DNA of 64,000 bases from Komarekiella delphini-convector SJRDD-AB1 (GTDB lineage Bacteria; Cyanobacteriota; Cyanobacteriia; Cyanobacteriales; Nostocaceae), in assembly GCF_014831675.1 (NCBI RefSeq), contig NZ_VJXY01000036.1, positions 16,935 to 80,934 on the forward strand. Reading direction: 5' to 3'. Position 1 is the stretch's first letter; every line of letters begins with the position of its first letter. A program made the translations under genes and the position numbers. Positions 18,236 through 26,999 of the stretch are shown one piece after another. The notes beneath the pieces are model-generated. The model saw nothing but the letters and a program-made list of their open reading frames with translations, was not told the origin of the DNA and did not search any database.

Positions 18236-19489
18236 TTACGCAATAAGTGGGGGAAGTAGAGATGCATCGACGTAACTAAGAATTTTTGCCGCTCTATTTT
18301 CCCAAGAAAATTGCTTGACAAACTCAACACTATCTGGATAACCCTCTACTTTTCTGGGATGAGTTTTTAAAACACGCTTCAGACATTCGGCGAATTTGCT
18401 TGGATTATCTGGCTCACACCAAGCAGCGATGGCTTCTCTACGAGAGGCTTTGCCAACGCCAACACCTCCGGTGAACGCTTGAATATCTTGAAACTCAATT
18501 AATGAGGGAATTTCTGTGGCTACAATGGGAGTTCCAGAGGCGAAGTAGTCAAACAGCTTTAGGGGAGATGTAAAAGTTGCTGCCTTTCCTGAACAATGAG
18601 GATGAGCTAAAATATCGGCTGCTTGTAGCAAAGATGCTAACTCATCATGCAAAACATAGCCCAAAAATGTAATATTATAAACTTGCTTTTCTTTTGCTAA
18701 TTGCTGATAGTATTCGACTTCTGTTGGCTTACCACCTGCACAGACAAATTGCACATTTGGCATTTCACTAGCCACATCAATTAGTACGTCAATACCCTTG
18801 AATTGTTGTAGCGCTCCTGCATACACTATCAAATGCGATCGCTCCATCAGTAATTTTTTGCGCCATTCCGCCGCTTTTTCTGGTTGTCTCTGCATAAATA
18901 AGCGGTTAAAACCATTGTGCAGCTTAATCACTTTTTCTGGTGGAATGCCATTTTTAATCATGGTTTCGCGGATGGTGTCTACAACTGTGACAGCAATTTG
19001 AAACAGCGGACTTTTAACAATTTCTGGCTCGAATAGTTTATCTTCATGGTGATGGTGTTCGTAGATTGCAGGAATGCCATTTTTAATCGCAGCTTTGACG
19101 AAATTCCAGTTACGACTGTGGACAAGTTTGGTAGTAGGAAGTATATGAAATGGTAAATAATATTTGCTGGCAATGGTGTTAGAGTCAGTGAATTTGCTTT
19201 GAAAATGGTCAATTGGCCAAGGCATCGGTAAGGGAGAAACTTTTAACTTGTCATGGAGATTGTAATATTTGATAAGTTCTGTTGGAGTTTTTCTAGGTTG
19301 AAAAGGACGAACTAAATTAGCTGGTTTAATAGCTCTAGAATTTTTATCAGGGTATACCAAAACTGTTGAATATCCTAAGTTAGCGGCTGCATTAGCTGCA
19401 TTTGTAGACTGTACTAAGTGAGCTTCTGGCTGGGGCAAATTTTCACCAATAAAAAAAACATAGTGTTTTTTTAAAGCAATATTTTTCAT
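18236..19489 (-). CDS. Glycosyltransferase family 4 with in-frame repeat insertion
   Basis: A GT-B protein of about 417 residues. The donor domain begins HLIVYAGALQQFKGIDVLI, and FDYFASGTPIVATEIPSL is the region where GT4 enzymes bind the nucleotide. The ATG at 19489 is preferred over a TTG at 19516 that would overlap the upstream gene. Residues about 338-353 (GGVGVGKASRREA region) are encoded by 18431-18478, a 48 bp segment matching a dispersed repeat also found at 55839-55871 with one mismatch over 33 bp. The insertion keeps frame and falls just before AAWCEPDNPSKF, a normal GT4 block, so the protein may remain active. Confidence 0.88.
   Translation of the reverse strand: MKNIALKKHYVFFIGENLPQPEAHLVQSTNAANAAANLGYSTVLVYPDKNSRAIKPANLVRPFQPRKTPTELIKYYNLHDKLKVSPLPMPWPIDHFQSKFTDSNTIASKYYLPFHILPTTKLVHSRNWNFVKAAIKNGIPAIYEHHHHEDKLFEPEIVKSPLFQIAVTVVDTIRETMIKNGIPPEKVIKLHNGFNRLFMQRQPEKAAEWRKKLLMERSHLIVYAGALQQFKGIDVLIDVASEMPNVQFVCAGGKPTEVEYYQQLAKEKQVYNITFLGYVLHDELASLLQAADILAHPHCSGKAATFTSPLKLFDYFASGTPIVATEIPSLIEFQDIQAFTGGVGVGKASRREAIAAWCEPDNPSKFAECLKRVLKTHPRKVEGYPDSVEFVKQFSWENRAAKILSYVDASLLPPLIA
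18431..18478. repeat. Dispersed repeat inside a GT4 coding sequence
   Basis: Forty-eight bases (16 codons) starting GGCTTCTCTACGAGAGGCTT and ending GGTGAACGC. The first 33 bases match 55839-55871 with a single mismatch. Other parts of this repeat family occupy 55812-55890. Because it is a multiple of three it inserts a short basic and glycine-rich peptide without breaking the glycosyltransferase frame. Confidence 0.8.
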
Positions 19490-19493
19490 AAAT

Positions 19494-21743
19494 TTAGTTA
19501 GTAATACTATCCTCAAATTTTTCTAAGTTATCGAGTAGATAGATAGCAGCTTCATAAGTTTCTGTAACTAATTTATTTTGTTCGTTGTGCGTAGATATTA
19601 AATTATCAGCTAGAGAGCGAAGAGAGCTAAGTATGGGATTAAGACAAGTCCTAAACTCAACGGAAATATGATTAAATGTTTCATATTCACTGGTTGCAAT
19701 ATTCTGATTTTGCTCAGAAAGTGAGAGGAATTTACCTTTCAACTGCATGTTAACAACATCATCAAAAACATCAATGGTATTAAGAATTCTCCAGGCTGAT
19801 TTATAGGATTCTTCAATTAATTCTTGCCGCTCTTGAGAATTGTCTACCATTTCATCAAGTAATAAGCGTAAAAACCCAATCATTGAGTTCAACTGCGTCC
19901 GAATTTCGTGAGAGATGCGGAGCAAGCTTTGATTACGTTTAACAATAGCTTCTGGGCGTTCAGCAAATTGCATTGAATAGAGGCGTGAGTAGTAACCGCC
20001 TTTTTGTAAAAGTTCTTCATGGGTTCCCACCTCTACCACCCGTCCTTGATCCAATACAGCAATTTGATCGGCTTTTTGGACTGTAGAAAGACGGTGAGCA
20101 ATTACTAGGGTTGTCCGATCGCGACTGAGATCATCGAGTGCAGCTTGTACTAAGCGTTCGGAAACGGTATCTAAAGCACTGGTGGCTTCATCAAGTATGA
20201 GAATGTCTGGATTTTGTAGCAGTGCGCGAGCGATCGCTAATCTTTGTCTTTGTCCACCAGACAACATGACGCCGCGATCGCCAATCAGGGTGTCAAAACC
20301 TTGGGGTAATTTACTGATAAACTCATAGGCATTTGCTCGCTTTGCTGCTGTGATAATTTCATCCTCGGTAGCCTCTGGTCGTCCATAAGCAATGTTATTT
20401 CCTACCGAGTCATTGAACAGAAAGGTATCTTGACTGACAATTCCCATCCGCTTTCGCAGGGATACAGCATCAAACTCGCGCAAATCAATGCCATCAATGG
20501 TAATGCAGCCAGATGTTGGGTCGTAAAATCTGGGTAAAAGGTCTGCCAAAGTGGATTTACCAGCACCGGAACCGCCTACTAAAGCTAAGGTTGTGCCATG
20601 TGGTAAGTATAAATTCACATCTTTGAGCACCAACTTTTCATGACTGGGGTAAGCAAAGGAAAGGGAATTAAAACGTACTCCCTCTTGTAATTTCGTGTAG
20701 GGAAGCTTACCGTTACCCATGAATGGCTTATCATCCAAGCTCAAAAATTCACTTGTTACGTCCACACTGGTAGCAGTACTTGCAAAGTTGCTGCGAATAG
20801 TATTTAACTCAGAAATTAATGGCAGTACTCGCAGCAGTAAGAATAGATATGTTAGAAGTACAGGGGCCAGGGAAGTAATTTGGTCGGCAAAGAAAATTTT
20901 ACTCAAAAGTATAATCAGCAGTAAAGCTGTAATACCCATGACTTCACTCAGGGGTGTTATCGCTCCCGAATTAACCTGAGATTGAAAATCTGCTTTTTCG
21001 CGATCGCGGATTAATTTCTTAATTCGTTGATATTCTTTTTCTTCATTTCCAGTTGCTTTGACTAACCTAACTCCATTCAGAGTTTCCAGCACAGTAATTG
21101 AATATGCTTTAGACATATCGCTAAGCTGTTTACCAAACTTTTTAGAGCGATAAATAGCATACTGATTTATTAAAGTTACTAACGATAGCAAAATCGTTGA
21201 AGCAATCGTTAGCTGCCAAGAAATTGACAATAACAACCCAACAAAAACTAAAATAGTAATCCCTAAAATACCTAGCTTGACTGTACTACCTACAGCGCCG
21301 GCTGCACGACCAATTTCTCCACCAAGTCGATTAATTAAATCACCAACTTTCGTTTTGGCGTAATAATCTATATCAATTTCTAGCAATAATCTTAGTCCGG
21401 CTTCTCGCATATCTGCTGTCAATGCTCGTGTTAAAGAACTCGATGCTAAAGCACTGGCATAAGCCGCTAAGTTTTTTAAAATAATTGTGAATATAATAGC
21501 TCCAGCCATTACTCCTGTGCGGTAATTTGCTGAAATATTATCAAAGGGAGACATTATTGTTTTGAGAAGAGTAGGAGCACTACTTAAATCTACTTCTTGT
21601 CCGACAATTCTTAAAACTACTGGTACAATTAGAGCCGTGCTGACCCCATTAAATAAAGCTCCAGAAAATCCTAACAATATTGTCAATAGAATCAAACCTG
21701 GATAGGGTTTAGCAAATCTTAGTAGTAATTTTCTGGTAGACAT
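19494..21743 (-). CDS. ABC exporter (MsbA/HepA-like) with C-terminal histidine-kinase-like tail
   Basis: A 749-residue half-transporter. Residues ~1-330 form the six-helix exporter domain. The ATPase follows with Walker A GGSGAGKST, signature LSGGQRQRLAIARA, Walker B ILILDEATSAL and an H-loop in VIAHRLS. After about residue 600 there is an unusual tail: LLRISHEIRTQLNSMIGFLR looks like the H-box of HisKA domains (His near residue 611). A second, degenerate copy (ISVEFRTCLNPILSSLRSL) lacks the His. No HATPase domain is present. It probably exports a lipid-linked glycan or glycolipid made by the surrounding glycosyltransferases. The role of the tail is unknown; dimerisation or phospho-signalling are both possible. 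Confidence 0.9.
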   Translation of the reverse strand: MSTRKLLLRFAKPYPGLILLTILLGFSGALFNGVSTALIVPVVLRIVGQEVDLSSAPTLLKTIMSPFDNISANYRTGVMAGAIIFTIILKNLAAYASALASSSLTRALTADMREAGLRLLLEIDIDYYAKTKVGDLINRLGGEIGRAAGAVGSTVKLGILGITILVFVGLLLSISWQLTIASTILLSLVTLINQYAIYRSKKFGKQLSDMSKAYSITVLETLNGVRLVKATGNEEKEYQRIKKLIRDREKADFQSQVNSGAITPLSEVMGITALLLIILLSKIFFADQITSLAPVLLTYLFLLLRVLPLISELNTIRSNFASTATSVDVTSEFLSLDDKPFMGNGKLPYTKLQEGVRFNSLSFAYPSHEKLVLKDVNLYLPHGTTLALVGGSGAGKSTLADLLPRFYDPTSGCITIDGIDLREFDAVSLRKRMGIVSQDTFLFNDSVGNNIAYGRPEATEDEIITAAKRANAYEFISKLPQGFDTLIGDRGVMLSGGQRQRLAIARALLQNPDILILDEATSALDTVSERLVQAALDDLSRDRTTLVIAHRLSTVQKADQIAVLDQGRVVEVGTHEELLQKGGYYSRLYSMQFAERPEAIVKRNQSLLRISHEIRTQLNSMIGFLRLLLDEMVDNSQERQELIEESYKSAWRILNTIDVFDDVVNMQLKGKFLSLSEQNQNIATSEYETFNHISVEFRTCLNPILSSLRSLADNLISTHNEQNKLVTETYEAAIYLLDNLEKFEDSITN

Positions 21744-21936
21744 TGGCTATTTGTAAATTTACTTATTAATTAATATTATTCACCAGTTAGTTGTTCAATT
21801 AGCTAATCATCAAATCAAAACACTAAATATTTTCATAAATTAGTTAAAACACAAATTTACCATAATCCTAGCTTTTAAAGCTTTGACAAAATAGTTAATC
21901 TCATTACTTCCACATATAAATTACCTCCATCAATAT

Positions 21937-23100
21937 CTATAATCGAGAAATTATTGACTTGAGCGTCGAAGCCATCGCCTCTATGCTGTAGTGCTCCACA
22001 CATCTTTCTCTTGCCTTGAGAGCTAGCTGATTCGCTGACTCTAAATCTTGAAATATCGATTGAATTTGTTCAGCAATTTGTTCAGGACAAGCAGGTTCAA
22101 CTAAGTAACCAGTATTACCTAAAATTTTGGGAATATCTCCAACGCGAGTTGATAATACAGGTTTAGCCATTGCCATCCCATCTGTCAACTTGAGGGGAAA
22201 TTGAGCGCGAGTTTCAAGAGTATCTCGCTGGGGAACAACAACAATGTGAGCAGCAGCTACTAAATCAGGCATAATATCAGCTGGATACTTTGGCAGTTTG
22301 ATAATCCAGCGTCCCCACTGTTGTTGAAGTTGCTGATCATAATCATCATAAGGACTGCCACCCACAATCACCAATTTTAAGTCTGGTTGATTAATTTTAT
22401 CTAACGCTATTAGAACATCTTCTAAACCTTTATAAGGTCTTGGCGCACCAGGAAACATTAAAATACGATATTCAGATAAACCATAGCGAATTCGACTCGA
22501 TTCAGGTTCATATTGAGCAGGATCAAATAAGCAAATATCTTTACCATTGGGAACAAATGTACCGCCAAAACGCTGTTGCAAAAATGTAGTATGCACAGTC
22601 ACAGCGTCAGCGCGACTTACTAAACCTTCCATCCATTTAACGTATAAAGGATGATAAGGATTTCTGAGTGCGCCGTCTGATTTTAATAATTCTCTAGCTA
22701 ATTGTTTGAGTGTAGGATGATAATGCCAATCATCACCACCATGCCAGCTGAGTTCCCAATCATCTATATCTAAAATGACTGGTTTTTGGCTATATAGTTT
22801 TTTGAGTAATGCAACTCCAAAGCTTGCTGTTTGTGGTTTAATTGCATAAATTATATCTCCATTTATTTTTGGTAAAAGTTTTCTCATTTCGCCAAAAAAA
22901 TCTGGAAAATTTTTGCCAGGTAAATGATAAACATTTAACTCTGATGGTAAATTTCGATATAAGTTTTTTCCAAATAAAAATCCCATAATTTCAACTTCCA
23001 GCCCTAAAGTTTTGAGGGCTGCTGCTATCAAGTATGCACGCAAAATAGCTGCACTTGATAAGTCTGAAACTAACAGTGATATTTTTGAAATTTTTTTCAC
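21937..23100 (-). CDS. Glycosyltransferase family 4
   Basis: A 387-residue GT-B protein. The donor half has RILMFPGAPRPYKGLEDVL and a degenerate E-x7-E zone (FPLKLTDGMAMAKPVLSTRV). The N-terminal part ILDIDDWELSWHGGDDWHYH is also seen in related cyanobacterial GT4s. The start is GTG at 23100; there is no good ATG nearby and no strong ribosome-binding site. It is 17 bp after the GT8-like gene. A ~190 bp AT-rich gap follows before the ABC exporter. Sugar specificity unknown. Confidence 0.86.
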   Translation of the reverse strand: MKKISKISLLVSDLSSAAILRAYLIAAALKTLGLEVEIMGFLFGKNLYRNLPSELNVYHLPGKNFPDFFGEMRKLLPKINGDIIYAIKPQTASFGVALLKKLYSQKPVILDIDDWELSWHGGDDWHYHPTLKQLARELLKSDGALRNPYHPLYVKWMEGLVSRADAVTVHTTFLQQRFGGTFVPNGKDICLFDPAQYEPESSRIRYGLSEYRILMFPGAPRPYKGLEDVLIALDKINQPDLKLVIVGGSPYDDYDQQLQQQWGRWIIKLPKYPADIMPDLVAAAHIVVVPQRDTLETRAQFPLKLTDGMAMAKPVLSTRVGDIPKILGNTGYLVEPACPEQIAEQIQSIFQDLESANQLALKARERCVEHYSIEAMASTLKSIISRL

Positions 23101-23117
23101 TATTTTTTCACTGGTTT

Positions 23118-23957
23118 TTATTTAGTGCGCCAAGGATTTGTAACTTGATTCGGCAAAAATACTTTAGCGAATCTGTCAAAAACCCTTGTATACAAAGAAC
23201 GAGTAATATTTTTAGCATATTGAGGACGGTAAGGATACGTACAGTGAAGTACTTTAATTTCATCTTGAATATTATAAGCGTCCTGCCATTTACTGAGATA
23301 ATTGTATGTAGGTGGTAATATTTTCATCTTTGGATGTACAGATGCGATCGCAGAAGCAAATGCTCCTTGGTCTTTTAAAAGTAATTTATCTTGGTTATTT
23401 TTAACAATTTCAAAATAGTATTTAAATTTATCAAAAAATAACTTAGTTATCTCTGTTTTCCGAAAAGCCATAAAACCGCCATTATATTGCACACTATCTT
23501 CTTTTAAAGGTAGACCGATAGATTGCAGAATTGGTAAAACATTAGGCAAAAGGTCTTGTTGCTTTCCCCGTAATAAATTTGTTGCTTTAACAATATAAGG
23601 TTGCACATCCTCAGTTAATAAAAAATCATATTCATCTAAATACTCAAACACATCATTGATATCACAAAGTAAACAAATATCTGAATCTAGATAAATTGTT
23701 TGCTCAAAATCAGAAGCTTCATATAGAGCTAGTTTTGCGTGTCGTGATGCTAAAACAGGATTTTCATTCGCCGGGGCTGGCTTTAAAGTTACATTTTTGA
23801 AAGCTTTGAGTAAAGGATAGAGAACTTTTGGAACTTGGTCAATTAGAATAATTATTGGTTCTTGATGAAATTTCCTAATTGCTGCTAAAAAATGAATACA
23901 ATCTTGAAAAGAGTAAAGACCTGTCAGAATTGTTATAAAGCCTCTTTTTGATTTCAT
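23118..23957 (-). CDS. GT8-like glycosyltransferase
   Basis: A 279-residue GT-A protein. TIYLDSDICLLCDI has a DxD metal motif, and YNGGFMAFRKTEI is the typical acceptor/donor loop of GT8-type enzymes. It begins RGFITILTGLYSFQDCIHFL, similar in plan but not in detail to the three paralogues at 14.3-17.2 kb. It lies between two GT4 genes in the minus-strand cluster with gaps of 7 and 17 bp, so it is probably co-transcribed. The likely role is transfer of a hexose from a nucleotide donor to a surface glycan. Confidence 0.8.
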   Translation of the reverse strand: MKSKRGFITILTGLYSFQDCIHFLAAIRKFHQEPIIILIDQVPKVLYPLLKAFKNVTLKPAPANENPVLASRHAKLALYEASDFEQTIYLDSDICLLCDINDVFEYLDEYDFLLTEDVQPYIVKATNLLRGKQQDLLPNVLPILQSIGLPLKEDSVQYNGGFMAFRKTEITKLFFDKFKYYFEIVKNNQDKLLLKDQGAFASAIASVHPKMKILPPTYNYLSKWQDAYNIQDEIKVLHCTYPYRPQYAKNITRSLYTRVFDRFAKVFLPNQVTNPWRTK

Positions 23958-23964
23958 ATAATAG

Positions 23965-25005
23965 TTATTTTAAAAGTTCTTGCACTTCCAAAGAAAAGTT
24001 TTTCCAAGTCAAATGTTCAACAGTTTTACTGATATTAGCTGGAATATTAAAAGCCTGGTCGATTAATTTACATACCACTTCACCGGGACTATCAATATCA
24101 AAGATAAAGCCATTTTCTCCATGATTAATGATATCAGGAGCAAATCCTGTTCTACTCGCTACAGGGACAATATTACACATCATCGCTTCAATTAAAGGTA
24201 TAGGGCCACCTTCTAATTTCGCAGGTGAAACAAAAACATCCATCTCAGCATAGTACTTAGGGTAATCCGAATAAGGAGCTTGAATATAAGATAAGTTTGG
24301 TAAAGCAATTAGTTCTTCAAATCTTTCGTATTGATCCCAATCTCTACCCAAAAGAATAAACTTTCTATGGGGCATTGACTTGATAATATTAAATATCAAT
24401 TCTGGAGATTTTCTAGCATAGTATGCTGTACAAAAACCAACAGCGCCATTTAAACGTTGATGGGGTTGAAACATTGCAGGATCAGCACCACCCAAAATAA
24501 ATGTCGTTTTTTTACTGTTTACCCCTTGGTTTTTGAGTAACTCTACAAATTGTGAGCAGGTACATATAACTTTAGTACTTTGATTTAGCGTATAAATAAG
24601 TTCTTCATTGCTTCTACCAATATCTTTTGGATGTGTATACCAAACGAGTAGCTTGCTTTGCCAAAGAATCGGGTTTTGCTTTAAAGCTATAGGTAAAAAA
24701 GAGTAGTGAGCAAAAAAGTATGCTTTAGCTTGAGGTAGCTCGGTCAAAGAATATGCAAAAAAATATTTACCTGGAAAATATGTAGCAATTTCTCTGCATA
24801 TTGCTTCGAGTATCCAGCCTTTAGCATCGTGAATTACAAAAACTAGATCATATAGTTGATGATCATCTAGATTATTTTTGATTAAATTGCTAAATTTTGA
24901 TTTAGCTTTTTCCAAAATATAAGGATATTTATATTCTTTTACTTTAGCAATGCTGAAAATTTTAAAACATATATTTTTGATTAACGGCTTATCTAAAAAA
25001 TGCAT
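23965..25005 (-). CDS. Glycosyltransferase family 4 (first gene of the minus-strand cluster)
   Basis: A 346-residue GT-B protein. The donor half is recognisable: FILLGRDWDQYERFEELI, then VFVSPAKLEGGPIPLIEAMM, where EGGPIPLIE fits the E-x7-E motif. The N-terminal third is lysine-rich and atypical. It is the first gene of the minus-strand run, with a 385 bp AT-rich upstream region shared with gloB. The product probably acts in the cytoplasm on a lipid-linked glycan. The substrate is unknown. Confidence 0.86.
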   Translation of the reverse strand: MHFLDKPLIKNICFKIFSIAKVKEYKYPYILEKAKSKFSNLIKNNLDDHQLYDLVFVIHDAKGWILEAICREIATYFPGKYFFAYSLTELPQAKAYFFAHYSFLPIALKQNPILWQSKLLVWYTHPKDIGRSNEELIYTLNQSTKVICTCSQFVELLKNQGVNSKKTTFILGGADPAMFQPHQRLNGAVGFCTAYYARKSPELIFNIIKSMPHRKFILLGRDWDQYERFEELIALPNLSYIQAPYSDYPKYYAEMDVFVSPAKLEGGPIPLIEAMMCNIVPVASRTGFAPDIINHGENGFIFDIDSPGEVVCKLIDQAFNIPANISKTVEHLTWKNFSLEVQELLK

Positions 25006-25390
25006 TGTTTTAATCCATTTTTGTTTATTGAAATAAATTGGTTTTAAATATGTAATAGTATTATCTTTGACGTCTGAAAGCGAATCTTGATGATTCTTGA
25101 TAATTAAATTATTTGATATCTTTAAAAGATAAAATAATATGATAAATTTAACTTTATATTTATAGTTATTCCTATAGAAATTTTACTGATAAATCTAGGT
25201 GAATTTTGTTATGAGTTGGTATATTTACCGTGGAAGTACGGTTGTACACTATCATGATTTATGAAGTAGTACAGTTATAATAGTGAAAGTATAAATAGTT
25301 GATGTAGCTTGTGCAAGTAACCCTGTTACTTACTGAGGTATAGGATTATTAATCAATACCAAACATTTATTTGCGAAGGAGACAGAGGTA
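25006..25390. other. Divergent intergenic region between glycan cluster and gloB
   Basis: About 385 bp, very AT-rich. It must carry promoters for two divergent units. A TATAAT at 25276-25281 could be a -10 box for gloB, but I find no good -35 hexamer at the right distance. No RNA gene or repeat was recognised. Confidence 0.4.
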
Positions 25391-26161
25391 ATGGAGGTAA
25401 TGCGTCTTGAGGCACTCTCAGACAACTATATATTTTTACTGCACGACAGCAAACAAAATATTGCCGCTGTTGTCGATCCAGCGGAGGCGGAACCAGTCTT
25501 AAAGAAATTGACAGAACTAAAAGCTGATTTAGTAGCAATTTTTAACACGCACCACCATAACGATCATGTGGGTGGTAACAAGCAGTTAATGCAACACTTC
25601 CCGAAAGTGACAGTTTATGGCGGAGCTGAGGATCGCGGACGAATTCCTGGACAACAGGTGTTTTTGCAACAAGGCGATCGCGTTGAGTTTGCAGACCGAA
25701 TAGCTGAAGTAGTCTTCGTTCCCGGACATACTCGCGCTCACATTGCTTACTACTTTCCTCCAGAACAAGCTGGTGTTGGGGACTTATTCTGTGGTGATAC
25801 GCTGTTTGCTGGCGGTTGCGGTCGTTTATTTGAAGGGACACCAACGCAAATGGTAGACTCTTTAAGCAAATTGCGCTCTCTACCTAACGATACCCGCATC
25901 TGGTGCGCCCACGAATACACCTTAAAAAATCTGCAATTTGCTTTGACTGTGGATGGCGACAATGCCGACCTCAAGAAGCGCTACGATGAAGTCAAGGCTT
26001 ACCGTAGTCGAGGAGAAGCGACGATTCCCTCGCTGTTGGGAGTGGAGAAGCGTACTAATCCCTTTTTACGTTGGGAGCAACCGTCATTACAATCAGCAGC
26101 CAAAAGCAGTGATCCTGTGCAAACCTTTGCTCGGATACGGGGAATGAAAGACAGATTTTAG
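25391..26161 (+). CDS. gloB: Hydroxyacylglutathione hydrolase (glyoxalase II)
   Basis: A 256-residue metallo-beta-lactamase-fold enzyme of the usual glyoxalase II length. The metal motif is intact: [13 protein letters not shown] (THxHxDH), with further ligands in [14 protein letters not shown] and the C-terminal AHEYTLKN. It hydrolyses S-D-lactoylglutathione to D-lactate and glutathione in methylglyoxal detoxification. GGAG lies a suitable distance before the ATG at 25391; the ATG at 25400 has its purine run too close. It is apparently transcribed alone, divergent from the glycan cluster. Confidence 0.95.
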   Translation: MEVMRLEALSDNYIFLLHDSKQNIAAVVDPAEAEPVLKKLTELKADLVAIFNTHHHNDHVGGNKQLMQHFPKVTVYGGAEDRGRIPGQQVFLQQGDRVEFADRIAEVVFVPGHTRAHIAYYFPPEQAGVGDLFCGDTLFAGGCGRLFEGTPTQMVDSLSKLRSLPNDTRIWCAHEYTLKNLQFALTVDGDNADLKKRYDEVKAYRSRGEATIPSLLGVEKRTNPFLRWEQPSLQSAAKSSDPVQTFARIRGMKDRF

Positions 26162-26340
26162 TCAAGAGTTGACACGCTTTGTGATTTTTCTGACGCTAAT
26201 AGTTGCGATCGCACCCTACCTTTCGCTACGATCTGTAAGCTTTAGGGTATAGGCAAAGCCGCTTGGAATACAGCTACACTCACATGAGCTATTCTGCCCA
26301 AACCTAAATTAATGAGATTTTACAGGAAAAACGAAAAACG

Positions 26341-26799
26341 ATGGCGAAACGCGTGCAATTAGTTTTAAATCAGGATATCAGCAAGCTGGGCAAATCTGGC
26401 GACTTAGTAGACGTAGCTCCCGGCTATGCTCGTAATTACTTGCTTCCTCAAAAATTGGCAACCCATGCCACTCCCGGTATTCTCAAACAAGTAGAACGCC
26501 GTCGTGAACAAGAACGTCAACGGCAATTAGAACTTAGAGAACAAGCTCTGGTGCAAAAAGAAGCTTTGGAAAAAGTTGGTAGCTTGACAATTGCTAAGCA
26601 GGTTGGTGAAAACGAAGCAATTTTTGGTACTGTTACCACTCAAGAAGTTGCAGAGGCAATTCAAGCAGCTACCAATCAAGAAGTTGATCGGCGTGGCATT
26701 ACTATCCCCGACATTAACCACCTTGGTACTTATAAAGCCGAAATTAAGCTGCATTCTGAAGTAACGGCGCAAGTCGATATTCAAGTTGTAGCCAGCTAG
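26341..26799 (+). CDS. rplI: 50S ribosomal protein L9
   Basis: A 152-residue protein of normal length. The N-terminal domain has [20 protein letters not shown] and [16 protein letters not shown], the L9 signature. A long basic connecting helix ([16 protein letters not shown]) and a C-terminal rRNA-binding domain follow. It binds 23S rRNA. The next gene on the strand is dnaB, a common bacterial neighbour. A tandem repeat begins immediately after the TAG stop. Confidence 0.97.
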   Translation: MAKRVQLVLNQDISKLGKSGDLVDVAPGYARNYLLPQKLATHATPGILKQVERRREQERQRQLELREQALVQKEALEKVGSLTIAKQVGENEAIFGTVTTQEVAEAIQAATNQEVDRRGITIPDINHLGTYKAEIKLHSEVTAQVDIQVVAS

Positions 26800-26800
26800 A

Positions 26801-26836
<36 letters not shown>

Positions 26837-26999
26837 TGATTTTTAGGTGAGCGCCTTGATGGGTTTAAAATCTGGCACTTGTAAGCAGAATCAAAAAGAA
26901 ATCATGACATTTAAATTCCACTCCTTATAGCTTTTGTCTCCTGAATCCTGTAAAGATGCGGTTAATCGCGTCTCTACTCCTGACTTTTAATGTTTGATT

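Noticed and set aside
25391-26161. Frames antisense to gloB
   Set aside because: Shadows of the gloB reading frame with no features of their own.
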